From HGM13006 sp963650135 (GTDB taxonomy: Bacteria > Bacillota > Clostridia > Oscillospirales > Oscillospiraceae), in the NCBI GenBank assembly GCA_963650135.1, contig CAVJLG010000051.1:10300-74299 (forward strand): DNA of 64,000 nucleotides, written 5' to 3'. Shown piece by piece: positions 42,202-50,372 of the stretch. Made by a program: the position numbers and the translations under genes. The notes beneath the pieces were generated by a model. That model was given only the letters and a program-made list of their open reading frames with translations. It was not told where the DNA came from and ran no database searches. Within the stretch, counting starts at the first letter, position 1. Each line of letters starts with the position of its first letter.

Positions 42202-43520
42202 CGCGCGTTGGAGCGGGATTGAACCGGAGCTATCAGGTGCCCATAGGAGAGGTGCAGGGGACAACGCTGTTTTCCCATCATCCGGAGTTCAATCCCCCGG
42301 CCCATGGGGTGTGGAATATTGTCCACGTTGGCATGCTGGTGCCCGAGGCCCATCAGATTTATGTCTGCGGCGTGAACTGCATGCGGGGCGTGGTATTAAC
42401 GGCAGCAGAAATGGGGCAGTCTCACCGGTTTTCCATGGTGCTGCTGGAGGAGGACGACCTCATTCAGGGCACGGTGGAGGATGTGACCCTGGAAGGCGTT
42501 GCATCGGTGCTGGAAAAGCTGCCGAAGCTGCCGCCGGTGGTGATGGTGTTTACGGTTTGCACCCACCGGTTCTTAGGCTGCGATCTGGATTACATCTATC
42601 ACAATCTGGAGCAGCGGTTCCCGACCGTACGGTTCCTTCGCTGCTTTATGGAGCCCATCACCCAGAAAGAGGGACTGTCGCCGGATCAGCGGCTGCGGAA
42701 GACCATGTATGACCCGCTGCCCCTATGTCCGACCAAGGAGAAGACTGCGGCGATTCTGGGCAGCGATTTCCGGCTGGATACGGATGCGGACCTTCGGCGG
42801 ATGCTGGAGGGAAGCGGCTGGACCTTGATGGAAATCCAGAACTGCCGTACCTATGCTGATTATCTGGCGCTGGGGCAGGTACAGGTGATACTTTCTACCT
42901 TCCCCCGGGGACAGTACGGGGCGGAGGAGACGGCAAAGCGCCTGTCTCGCCCGCATTATTATCTGCCCGGCTCGCTCTCCTATGACGAAATCGCCCATAT
43001 GGAGCGGGAAATCGCAGAAGCCCTGGGACTTGCGCCTCTGGATATTCAAAAAGAACAGCGGGCATGCGACGAAGCATTGGCCCAGGCGAAAGCGGTGATC
43101 GGAGAGATGCCAATTGCCATTGACTACACCCTGCATCCCCGGCCCTTGGGGCTGGCAAGGCTGCTGTTGGAGCATGGATTCCGGGTGGAGCGGGTATATC
43201 TGGACTCGGTTACCCAGGAAGAGCAGGCGGACTTTGCGTGGCTCAAAACCCATGCGCCGGAGCTGATGCTGATTGCCACCACCCAGCCCCAGCTGCGTAT
43301 GAAGCATCAAGGAACAGGGGAAAAAGTCCTGGCCTTGGGGCAGATTGCGGCGTGGGCCGAGGGAACGCCCTGGTTTGTGAACCTGGTGGAGGGCGGCGGC
43401 CTATGGGGCTATGGGGGCATTCGCACCCTGGCAAACTGGATGGTCGAAGCTGCGCAAACGAAAAAGGACACCAGGGATCTGGTGCCACGGAAGGGATTGG
43501 GGTGTGAAAGCCTGATATGA
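42195..43520 (+). CDS. Nitrogenase component-1-like protein (D-type), set 2
   Basis: 441 residues from ATG 42195, 6 bases behind GGAGGG, overlapping the upstream stop by 7 bases. Candidate ligands: CGVNC (about residues 58 and 62) and VCTHRFLGCDLDYI (about 122 and 129), the counterpart of CITCVDALLGTD in set 1. The C-terminus has FVNLVEGGGLWGYGGIRTLA in place of PFGYAGLRKLL, and lacks the CDC...HPGC cysteines of set 1. So the two D-type proteins probably hold different cofactors. The function is unknown. Confidence 0.8.
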   Translation: MLTRVGAGLNRSYQVPIGEVQGTTLFSHHPEFNPPAHGVWNIVHVGMLVPEAHQIYVCGVNCMRGVVLTAAEMGQSHRFSMVLLEEDDLIQGTVEDVTLEGVASVLEKLPKLPPVVMVFTVCTHRFLGCDLDYIYHNLEQRFPTVRFLRCFMEPITQKEGLSPDQRLRKTMYDPLPLCPTKEKTAAILGSDFRLDTDADLRRMLEGSGWTLMEIQNCRTYADYLALGQVQVILSTFPRGQYGAEETAKRLSRPHYYLPGSLSYDEIAHMEREIAEALGLAPLDIQKEQRACDEALAQAKAVIGEMPIAIDYTLHPRPLGLARLLLEHGFRVERVYLDSVTQEEQADFAWLKTHAPELMLIATTQPQLRMKHQGTGEKVLALGQIAAWAEGTPWFVNLVEGGGLWGYGGIRTLANWMVEAAQTKKDTRDLVPRKGLGCESLI

Positions 43521-44638
43521 AACGAGCCTATCGAATTTTGCCCTGCTATACCGGCGACGTGTCCGGGGTATGTTCGGCTTTGTATGAGCTGGGGGGCATG
43601 GTGGTGATCCACGATCCGTCGGGCTGCAACTCCACCTACAACACCCACGATGAAACCCGTTGGTACGACCAGGACAGCATGATTTTTATCTCCGGCCTTT
43701 CTGAAATGGACGCCATCCTGGGGGCAGACGAAAAGCTGGTGGCAGAAATCTCGGAAACGGCACTGGATTTACAGCCGAAATTCATTGCGCTGGTGAGCTC
43801 TCCGGTGCCCTATATGAACGGCACAGATTTCTCGGCGCTGGCCCGGCTGATTCAAGGACGAACCGGCATAGAATGCTTTTTTGTGCCCACCAATGGCATG
43901 CATGACTATGTGGCAGGGGCAGGAAGTGCATTTTTGGAGCTGGCCCGGCGATATGCCCAAACAACCGACCATGTGATTCCAGGCAGCGTGAATATCCTGG
44001 GCCTAACGCCGCTGGATTTTGCCGCAGAGGGAACGGAAGCGTCGCTTCGGGCGCAGCTGGGGAAATGGGGCTATTCCGTCCTGTCCTGCTGGGCCATGGG
44101 CAGCGGACTGGAAGAACTGGCACGGGCAGGGGATGCCCAGGTGAATCTGGTGGTATCAGCCACGGCGCTGGAGGCAGCAAAGGAGCTGAACCGGCGCTTC
44201 CATACCCCTTATGTGGCTGGAATTCCGCTGCAACGGGGCTTCGATGCGCTGAAAACTGCGCTGGAACGGGCCATTCAAACCGGCGAGAATCAGCTGCCAT
44301 GTGTGTTCCGACCCAAAGGTGGGGCGGAGGTTACATTAATTGGCGAGCCGGTGACTATGGGTTCACTGGCGGCGGCCATTGGAACGGCATACGGGAAGCG
44401 CGTCCGGGTGCTTTGCCCGGTGGAGGCGAATCCTATGCTGCTTTCGCCGGAAGATCAAATGGTGCAGGGCGAGGAAGCAATCGAATCGGCGCTGGCGCAG
44501 TCGGACATTGTGATTGCCGACCCCATGTACCGGATGATTTGCCCGGAGACGGTGCAGTTCTATGGACTGCCCCATCAAGCGCTTTCCGGCCGGAGCGGCT
44601 GGAGCACCATGCGGAATCTAATTACCCTGGAAATTTAG
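43517..44638 (+). CDS. Nitrogenase component-1-like protein (K-type), set 2
   Basis: 373 residues. N-terminal CYTGDVSGVCSALYELGG, cluster region HDPSGCNSTYNTHDETRW (Cys37) and MIFISGLSEMDAILGADEKL, parallel to the set-1 K-type protein. SSPVPYMNGTDF replaces the TCxxExIGDD cysteine motif, the same loss as in set 1, which suggests a shared and family-specific cluster site. ATGA overlap with the D-type gene; hydF follows after 11 bases. Confidence 0.8.
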   Translation: MKRAYRILPCYTGDVSGVCSALYELGGMVVIHDPSGCNSTYNTHDETRWYDQDSMIFISGLSEMDAILGADEKLVAEISETALDLQPKFIALVSSPVPYMNGTDFSALARLIQGRTGIECFFVPTNGMHDYVAGAGSAFLELARRYAQTTDHVIPGSVNILGLTPLDFAAEGTEASLRAQLGKWGYSVLSCWAMGSGLEELARAGDAQVNLVVSATALEAAKELNRRFHTPYVAGIPLQRGFDALKTALERAIQTGENQLPCVFRPKGGAEVTLIGEPVTMGSLAAAIGTAYGKRVRVLCPVEANPMLLSPEDQMVQGEEAIESALAQSDIVIADPMYRMICPETVQFYGLPHQALSGRSGWSTMRNLITLEI

Positions 44639-44649
44639 GAGGAAGTACC

Positions 44650-45861
44650 ATGAGTCTTAATGACACACCAACCGGAGATCGCGTCCATATTGGTTTCTTT
44701 GGCAGACGGAATGCGGGCAAGTCCAGCATTGTTAATGCAGTGACAGGCCAGGAGCTGTCGGTGGTATCCGAAACCCGGGGCACCACCACCGACCCGGTGA
44801 GCAAGGCAATGGAGCTTTTGCCCATGGGTCCGGTGACCATTATCGACACCCCCGGCTTTGACGACGAGGGCGCGTTGGGAGAAAAGCGCGTGCAGCGGAC
44901 CCGCCAGGTGCTGAACCGAACCGATGTGGCGGTGTTGGTGGTAGACGGCAGAGCAGGGATGCAGGAATGTGACCGACAGCTGGTGGAGCTGTTCCGGCAG
45001 AAAAATATCCCCTATGTGGTGGCGTGGAACAAGTCGGATCTGCTGGGAGAAGACGCGGAATGTCCCCCGGAGGCCATTCGAGTCAGTGCGCTTACCGGGG
45101 AAAATATCTTCGCCCTCAAAGAGAAAATTGCCCATCTGGGGAATACCGAAGATCCCAAGCTCCAGCTGGTGGGGGATTTGATCGCCCCGGGGCAGCTGGC
45201 GGTATTGGTGATTCCCATCGACAAGGCGGCGCCCAAGGGACGGCTGATTCTGCCCCAGCAACAGGTACTCCGGGACATTCTGGACGCCGACGGCGAGGCA
45301 ATCTGCGTGAAAGAGGACCGGCTGACCGATACGCTGGGCAAGCTCAAGGAGAAGCCCGCGGCGGTGATTACCGACAGCCAGGTATTTGGAACCGTAGCGG
45401 ATCAGGTGCCCATGGAGATTCCGTTGACCTCCTTCTCCATCCTCATGGCCCGGAAAAAGGGATTGCTGGAGGAAGCGGTTCGGGGCGCGGCTGCCATTGA
45501 CAGGCTGAAGGACGGCGACAAGGTATTGATTTCCGAGGGCTGCACCCATCACCGGCAGTGCGACGATATTGGCACGGTGAAAATCCCAAGATGGCTGGGG
45601 GAATACACGGGAAAGCAGCTGACCATTGCCACCTCTTCGGGGAAATCTTTCCCGGAGGATTTGTCGGAATACAAGCTGGTGATTCACTGCGGCGGCTGCA
45701 TGCTCAGTGAGCGGGAGGTGCGCTACCGGATGAAGTGTGCTCAGGATCAGAATGTTCCCATCACCAACTACGGCATTGCCATTGCGTATATGAAGGGAAT
45801 TCTGCGGCGGAGCATTGCCATGTTCCCGAAGCTGCTGGCGGAACTGGAGGGAACTACATGA
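44650..45861 (+). CDS. hydF: [FeFe]-hydrogenase H-cluster maturation GTPase HydF
   Basis: 403 residues, normal length. GTPase domain: GRRNAGKSSIVNAVTG near residue 17, TRGTTTDPVSKAMEL, IDTPGFDDEG and WNKSD. The C-terminal cluster domain has CTHHRQCDDIGTVKIPRWL near 297 and HCGGCMLSEREV near 346, the three [4Fe-4S] cysteines of HydF. HydF is the scaffold on which the [2Fe] subcluster is built. AGGAGGAAG precedes ATG 44650. No [FeFe]-hydrogenase structural gene lies in the window. Confidence 0.94.
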   Translation: MSLNDTPTGDRVHIGFFGRRNAGKSSIVNAVTGQELSVVSETRGTTTDPVSKAMELLPMGPVTIIDTPGFDDEGALGEKRVQRTRQVLNRTDVAVLVVDGRAGMQECDRQLVELFRQKNIPYVVAWNKSDLLGEDAECPPEAIRVSALTGENIFALKEKIAHLGNTEDPKLQLVGDLIAPGQLAVLVIPIDKAAPKGRLILPQQQVLRDILDADGEAICVKEDRLTDTLGKLKEKPAAVITDSQVFGTVADQVPMEIPLTSFSILMARKKGLLEEAVRGAAAIDRLKDGDKVLISEGCTHHRQCDDIGTVKIPRWLGEYTGKQLTIATSSGKSFPEDLSEYKLVIHCGGCMLSEREVRYRMKCAQDQNVPITNYGIAIAYMKGILRRSIAMFPKLLAELEGTT

Positions 45862-46910
45862 TCGACAGCGCCATGAAACACCGAATCGACACCCTGGCCC
45901 AGAAGCGGGATTTGCCCGATGCGGACCTGGCGGCGCTCATTGAAAATCTGGATGATGAGACATCAGAATATCTTTATGAAGCGGCCCGGAAGGTGCGGCA
46001 TGAGATTTACGGCCACGAGGTTTATCTCCGGGGGCTCATTGAGTTCACCAATGTCTGCAAAAATGACTGCTACTACTGCGGCATCCGCCGGAGCAATCAA
46101 AACGCCCAGCGGTATCGGCTGAGTGAACAGGATATTTTGGACTGCTGCAAAAAAGGCTATGCGCTGGGGTTTCGAACCTTTGTGCTCCAGGGGGGCGAGG
46201 ACCCCTGGTATACCGATGAGCGGGTGTGCGATTTGGTGGCGAAAATCCATCAGAACCACCCGGACTGCGCCATCACCCTGTCCATCGGAGAGAAAAGCAG
46301 GGAGAGCTATCAGGCATTTTTCGACGCCGGGGCAGAGCGGTACTTACTGCGGCAGGAGACGTCCAATCCGGCTCACTATGGCATGCTACATCCCCCGGAG
46401 CTGAGCATTGAAAACCGAAAGCGCTGCCTGTGGGACCTCAAGGACATCGGCTATCAGGTGGGCTGCGGCATTATGGTGGGCTCGCCCGATCAGACTACGG
46501 CCAATATCATTGAGGATCTTCGGTTTATGCAGGCGCTCCAGCCCCATATGATTGGAATCGGGCCGTTTATCCCCCATCAGGACACCCAGTTCCGGGACAA
46601 ACCGGCGGGTACATTGGAGGATACGCTGCATCTTTTGGGGATTCTGCGGCTGATGTTCCCCCATGTGCTGCTGCCTGCCACTACGGCCTTAGGGACGATT
46701 CATCCCCTGGGCCGGGAAATGGGCATTCAGGCGGGCGCAAACGTGGTGATGCCCAATCTATCGCCCACGGATGTAAGAAGCAAATATCTGCTTTATGACG
46801 GGAAAATCTGCACCGGCGACGAGGCTGCGGAATGCCGCCACTGTATGGAGCGGCGGATGGAGCACATCGGCTATCAGGTAACGGTTTCCCGGGGCGATTA
46901 TCGCGGATAA
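45858..46910 (+). CDS. hydE: [FeFe]-hydrogenase maturase HydE (radical SAM)
   Basis: 350 residues. Radical-SAM motif CKNDCYYCG near residue 67 (CX3CX2C), then GFRTFVLQGGEDPWYTDE, RYLLRQETSNPAHYGMLHP, SIENRKRCLWDLKDIGYQVG and GIGPFIPHQDTQF, all typical of HydE rather than biotin synthase or PylB. HydE processes an Fe(CO)2CN-cysteine precursor. HydG, which makes that precursor, is absent from this operon. ATGA overlap with hydF. Last gene; a strong terminator follows. Confidence 0.9.
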   Translation: MIDSAMKHRIDTLAQKRDLPDADLAALIENLDDETSEYLYEAARKVRHEIYGHEVYLRGLIEFTNVCKNDCYYCGIRRSNQNAQRYRLSEQDILDCCKKGYALGFRTFVLQGGEDPWYTDERVCDLVAKIHQNHPDCAITLSIGEKSRESYQAFFDAGAERYLLRQETSNPAHYGMLHPPELSIENRKRCLWDLKDIGYQVGCGIMVGSPDQTTANIIEDLRFMQALQPHMIGIGPFIPHQDTQFRDKPAGTLEDTLHLLGILRLMFPHVLLPATTALGTIHPLGREMGIQAGANVVMPNLSPTDVRSKYLLYDGKICTGDEAAECRHCMERRMEHIGYQVTVSRGDYRG

Positions 46911-46916
46911 AATAAC

Positions 46917-46951
46917 AGGGTGTGCTGTAGAATGCAGCACACCCTATTTTT
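46917..46951 (+). terminator. Terminator of the 13-gene operon
   Basis: Perfect 11-base stem AGGGTGTGCTG (46917-46927) with CAGCACACCCT (46935-46945), 7-base loop, then ATTTTT. Confidence 0.9.
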
Positions 46952-46966
46952 AGCTCAAACAGCACA

Positions 46967-46996
46967 GTTGGCTGCCACACGAATGCAGCAGCCAAC
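46967..46996 (-). terminator. Hairpin at the end of the transporter operon
   Basis: Stem GTTGGCTGC (46967-46975) with GCAGCCAAC (46988-46996). Read on the minus strand it follows the transporter gene by about 30 bases; no clear T-run, so termination is uncertain. Confidence 0.4.
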
Positions 46997-47026
46997 CATA
47001 TGAGGGAGTGAAAGGAAGGAGTCAAA

Positions 47027-48328
47027 TTAGTTTCTGCCGATGGTCTGGTCATCCACCAGGCTGACCAGCACCAGCGCAATCACGGTGAGGACGGCCAGCA
47101 CGCCATAGGCAGCGGCATAGGAGAAGCTGCGCCCGATGATGCCGACAATGGATACGCCCAGCGCGCCAACCGCAGCAACCATGGGCTTGAGCACCTTGTA
47201 GGCCATGGGGAAGTCATAGCGGCCCCAAATGGTGTTGGTGAGAGATACCAGATAGTTGGCGGCACCGCCCAGCAGAATGGCCAGGAAGGGCAGAGAAGCG
47301 AACTTCGTGGGCGTGGTGGGGATCAGGTTCAGCACAATGGCGATGACGGCCACCACCATGGTGATCTGGATGGCCTTTTTGGGGCCAAGCTTTGCGTCCA
47401 GAATGCCGCAGCCCACGGAACCGATGCAAGCCAGAATGCCTGCAATGCCCAGCATGGCAAAGATAATGGGAGCGGGGCCGCCGTTGGCATCCACATAACC
47501 GGCCTGAATCATCCGGGGAACAAAGTTGGTCATGATACCCAGGGACAGCAGCTCCATAATGCCCAGAGAGATGGCAATCAGCCATACCTTGCCGGTGGAG
47601 AACAGCTTCTTTACGGTCCAGGGGGAGCTCTTCATGTAGGCAAGGCCCTCGGCCAACTCTTTCTTGGCGGCTTCATTGTCGAATTTGTGGTTGTTATCGG
47701 GGTATGCGCCGGCCTGCTCGGGATAATCCCGGACAAAGATGGCGACCAGCACGCAGAGAACGAAGGAGGCAACGGCGTAGATGGTGTAAACCTCAGAAAG
47801 GCCGCCCTTGGTGACAATATTGCCCATGACCTGAGAGGTCACAGCGGCAGACAGAGGGAAGCCAATGGTCACCCAGCCCATGGCAATGCCCTTTTTCCGG
47901 GGGAACCAGTTGGAAACCACGTTCAGGGAGCAGATGTAGCAGAAGCCCATGCCGCCCACTGCGGAAACGGCCAGACATACGAAATAGACAGTGGGGGAGG
48001 TGGCATGGCCCCAGAACAGGCAGGCGATGCCGGTAATCAGCAGGGAAATGGCCCAGCTCCAGCGGATGGAAATCTTGCTGGACAGAACGCCCCACAGGGC
48101 AGCACCTGCAACGGCAATCCAGGCGGTGATGGTGGAGAAGCCATAGAGCATGCCGCTGTTCCAGCCGTGCTGGTTGGCGAATACATCCACTACCACGTTC
48201 AGCGAGTCGTTAATCAGAGAGGAATCCAGGAAGATGCAGAGGAAGGTTAGAATCAGAATGCCCCAGCCCTTTAGGCCAAAATTCGCACTGATTAAGGAAA
48301 TATCCTTTTCTTGTGTCTTATTACTCAT
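47027..48328 (-). CDS. MFS transporter, OFA (oxalate/formate antiporter) type
   Basis: 433 residues, twelve spans. It starts with a cytosolic ~20 residues, then GWGILILTFLCIFLDSSLIN. The loop SNWFPRKKGIAMGWVTIGFP is the MFS signature shared by OFA-type carriers. It should move a small organic anion, perhaps the substrate or product of the reductases encoded upstream in the same operon. Last gene of the minus-strand operon, 119 bases behind the enoate reductase gene, with three tandem hairpins in the gap. Confidence 0.85.
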   Translation of the reverse strand: MSNKTQEKDISLISANFGLKGWGILILTFLCIFLDSSLINDSLNVVVDVFANQHGWNSGMLYGFSTITAWIAVAGAALWGVLSSKISIRWSWAISLLITGIACLFWGHATSPTVYFVCLAVSAVGGMGFCYICSLNVVSNWFPRKKGIAMGWVTIGFPLSAAVTSQVMGNIVTKGGLSEVYTIYAVASFVLCVLVAIFVRDYPEQAGAYPDNNHKFDNEAAKKELAEGLAYMKSSPWTVKKLFSTGKVWLIAISLGIMELLSLGIMTNFVPRMIQAGYVDANGGPAPIIFAMLGIAGILACIGSVGCGILDAKLGPKKAIQITMVVAVIAIVLNLIPTTPTKFASLPFLAILLGGAANYLVSLTNTIWGRYDFPMAYKVLKPMVAAVGALGVSIVGIIGRSFSYAAAYGVLAVLTVIALVLVSLVDDQTIGRN

Positions 48329-48350
48329 AACAATTCTCTCTCCTTTTTGG

Positions 48351-48438
48351 GGAGCAGCCGGTCAAGCTGCTCCGGTAAGGTACGCAGCTGGTCAGACTGC
48401 GCTTTTGGATGGGGAGACGGTTGGTCAGACCGTCTCCC
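48351..48438 (-). repeat. Three tandem hairpins with a shared loop (YUGACCR)
   Basis: On the minus-strand transcript: GGGAGACGGT-CUGACCA-ACCGUCUCCC (48438-48412), CGCAG-UCUGACCAG-CUGCG approximately (48401-48383), and GGAGCAGC-UUGACCG-GCUGCUCC (48373-48351). The stems differ completely while the loops keep YUGACCR. None is followed by a T-run. They lie between the enoate reductase stop and the transporter ribosome site, so they may bind a protein or RNA, or set the amount of transporter made. Confidence 0.6.
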
Positions 48439-48447
48439 ACGGGAAAT

Positions 48448-50358
48448 TTACAGGTTTACAGCTGCATAATAGGCTTCCTTGGTGGCATATTCCACGGTTC
48501 TGGCCCGGACGCAGTCGCCGATTTCGGCAAAGTCCATGGCGGTACCGATAAAGGAGTCAGCCTCCTGGGTCTTTGCCTTCATACCGGCAGAGAGCACCAC
48601 GGAGTCGGCGGTGATGGTTTCCGTTTTGCCGTCCTTCTCATAGGTCACGGAGGTGGCGGTAAGGGAAACGCACCTTGCGCCGGTAAGGGAGACAAAGTTC
48701 GGCTCGGCAGCGATCTCGGTCATCAGCTCGTTGCGGCCGGTGGTGGAAGCGTCGGGGGCAAGCTCGGACTGCATTTCCATTATGGTGACTTTCTTGCCCA
48801 GTTTTGCATAGTGGAGGGCAGTCTCGCAGCCTACCTGACCGCCGCCGATGAGGATCACGGAATTGCCCAGCATTTCTTCATGGCCCAGGGTTTCGATGGC
48901 GATCTTCGCCTGCTCCACGCCGGGTACCGGGAGAATCAGCGGTTCAGCGCCAATGGCAACCAATACGGCGTCATAGCCCTGTACAGTCTCGGGGGTGGCC
49001 TTGGTGTTCAGCTTTACCTCAATGGGGCGCTTGTTTACCTGCCCAATCAGCCAGTTCATGTAGTCCTTTACGGGATACTTAAAGGAGAAATAGCCTGCAT
49101 AGTGGAGCATGCCGCCCAGACGGTTCGTGGCCTCAAACAGGGTAACCTGATGCCCGCGATCCGCTGCCACACATGCGGCCTTCATGCCTGCAGGGCCGCC
49201 GCCGATGATGGCAACCTTCTTACATACGCTGGGCTCCTGTACCAGTTTTTTAAGGCTTGCTTCCAGTCCGGCGGTGGGGTTTACGGCGCACTGGAAATGG
49301 TGACCGTAAACGGTGGAGTCGTGGCAGCGCATGCACTTGATGCAAGGGGTCACGTCCTCGGTTTTTCCTGCCATGCCCTTGTGAATCAGCTCGGGGTCGG
49401 CAATCAGGCTTCGGGCCATGGTCACTAGGTCTGCCTTGCCGTCTTCGATGATCTGCTCGGCGGATTCCAGAGAATCAATGGCGCCCAGGGTCACAATGGG
49501 CACATGGAACTTGCCGGTCTTCTTAAAGGCCTCTGCCACGCAGACATTGGGCATGGGAGGACGGAAGCCGCAGGGATGCACCCAGGTCATCCACTTGGGG
49601 TTGTGCATACCGGCGGAAACCTGGAGGATGTCCAGATGATCCTGAATCAGCTCGCCGATGCGGATGCCTTCGTCAATATCAATGCCGCCCTCTTCAAACT
49701 CAGTGCCGGAGATACGAACTTCAATGAGTAGCTTATTGCCTACCCGCGCCCGGATGGCATCAAGGATTTCAATGAGGTACCGGCAGCGGTTTTCAGTGGA
49801 GCCGCCATATTCATCGGTGCGCTTGTTGGTCAGGGGAGACAGGAACTGCGCCAGGGGAACGGAATGGCCGGAGTGAATCAAAATGGCGTCAAAGCCGCAG
49901 TCTACCAGGTCGGCGGCAGCCTGTGCCCACTCCTCTTTGAAGGCCTCCATGGCCTCACGGGTGATCTCATGACCGGTGGCCCAGCCCATGATAGAGCAGC
50001 CGTCGGATACGGTGTAGCCCTCGGGGAAAATGCCAATGAGCTCCATGGAGATCTTTGCGCCGTAGAAGTGTACCCGCTCCACCAGCTCCATGAGCTTGTT
50101 CCGGTGGTTGGGCTGGTTTACGTCCCATGCGGTGTTCTGACCGTCGTCGGCTACATCCTTGCCTACTTTCAGGCCAGCCACAGTGACCATGCCCACACCG
50201 GCTTTTGCCCGGGACTCAAAGAAGGAAATGGCGTCCTCGGTGGGGTACAGCTCGCCGTTGGAGAGGGAGTGCATGGTAGTGGGGGCGGAGATAATGCGGT
50301 TTTTCAGCAGCACGTTGCCAATGCGAATGGGGGTAAGTGCTTTTGGAATCTTGTACAT
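48448..50358 (-). CDS. NADH:flavin oxidoreductase / enoate reductase family protein
   Basis: 636 residues: FMN barrel (RIGNVLLKNRIISAPTTMHS start), [4Fe-4S] site CIKCMRCHDSTVYGHHFQC near residue 338, FAD domain VAIIGGGPAGMKAA and NAD(P) site VILIGGGQVGCETALHYA. It is a paralogue of the reductase at 17 kb with the same layout but low overall likeness outside motifs. It should reduce an activated C=C bond at the expense of NAD(P)H. It lies third in an operon with an alcohol dehydrogenase and a flavodoxin-fold reductase; the natural substrate is not known. Confidence 0.88.
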   Translation of the reverse strand: MYKIPKALTPIRIGNVLLKNRIISAPTTMHSLSNGELYPTEDAISFFESRAKAGVGMVTVAGLKVGKDVADDGQNTAWDVNQPNHRNKLMELVERVHFYGAKISMELIGIFPEGYTVSDGCSIMGWATGHEITREAMEAFKEEWAQAAADLVDCGFDAILIHSGHSVPLAQFLSPLTNKRTDEYGGSTENRCRYLIEILDAIRARVGNKLLIEVRISGTEFEEGGIDIDEGIRIGELIQDHLDILQVSAGMHNPKWMTWVHPCGFRPPMPNVCVAEAFKKTGKFHVPIVTLGAIDSLESAEQIIEDGKADLVTMARSLIADPELIHKGMAGKTEDVTPCIKCMRCHDSTVYGHHFQCAVNPTAGLEASLKKLVQEPSVCKKVAIIGGGPAGMKAACVAADRGHQVTLFEATNRLGGMLHYAGYFSFKYPVKDYMNWLIGQVNKRPIEVKLNTKATPETVQGYDAVLVAIGAEPLILPVPGVEQAKIAIETLGHEEMLGNSVILIGGGQVGCETALHYAKLGKKVTIMEMQSELAPDASTTGRNELMTEIAAEPNFVSLTGARCVSLTATSVTYEKDGKTETITADSVVLSAGMKAKTQEADSFIGTAMDFAEIGDCVRARTVEYATKEAYYAAVNL

Positions 50359-50372
50359 GGTGCGGTTCCTCC

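Noticed and set aside
33462..46910. True nitrogen-fixation (nif) locus
   Set aside because: The D- and K-type proteins are too short and have non-nif cysteine patterns; nifB, nifEN and nifV are absent.
36549..46910. Hydrogenase gene cluster
   Set aside because: Only maturation proteins are present; no [NiFe] large/small subunit, [FeFe] HydA or protease is encoded in the window.
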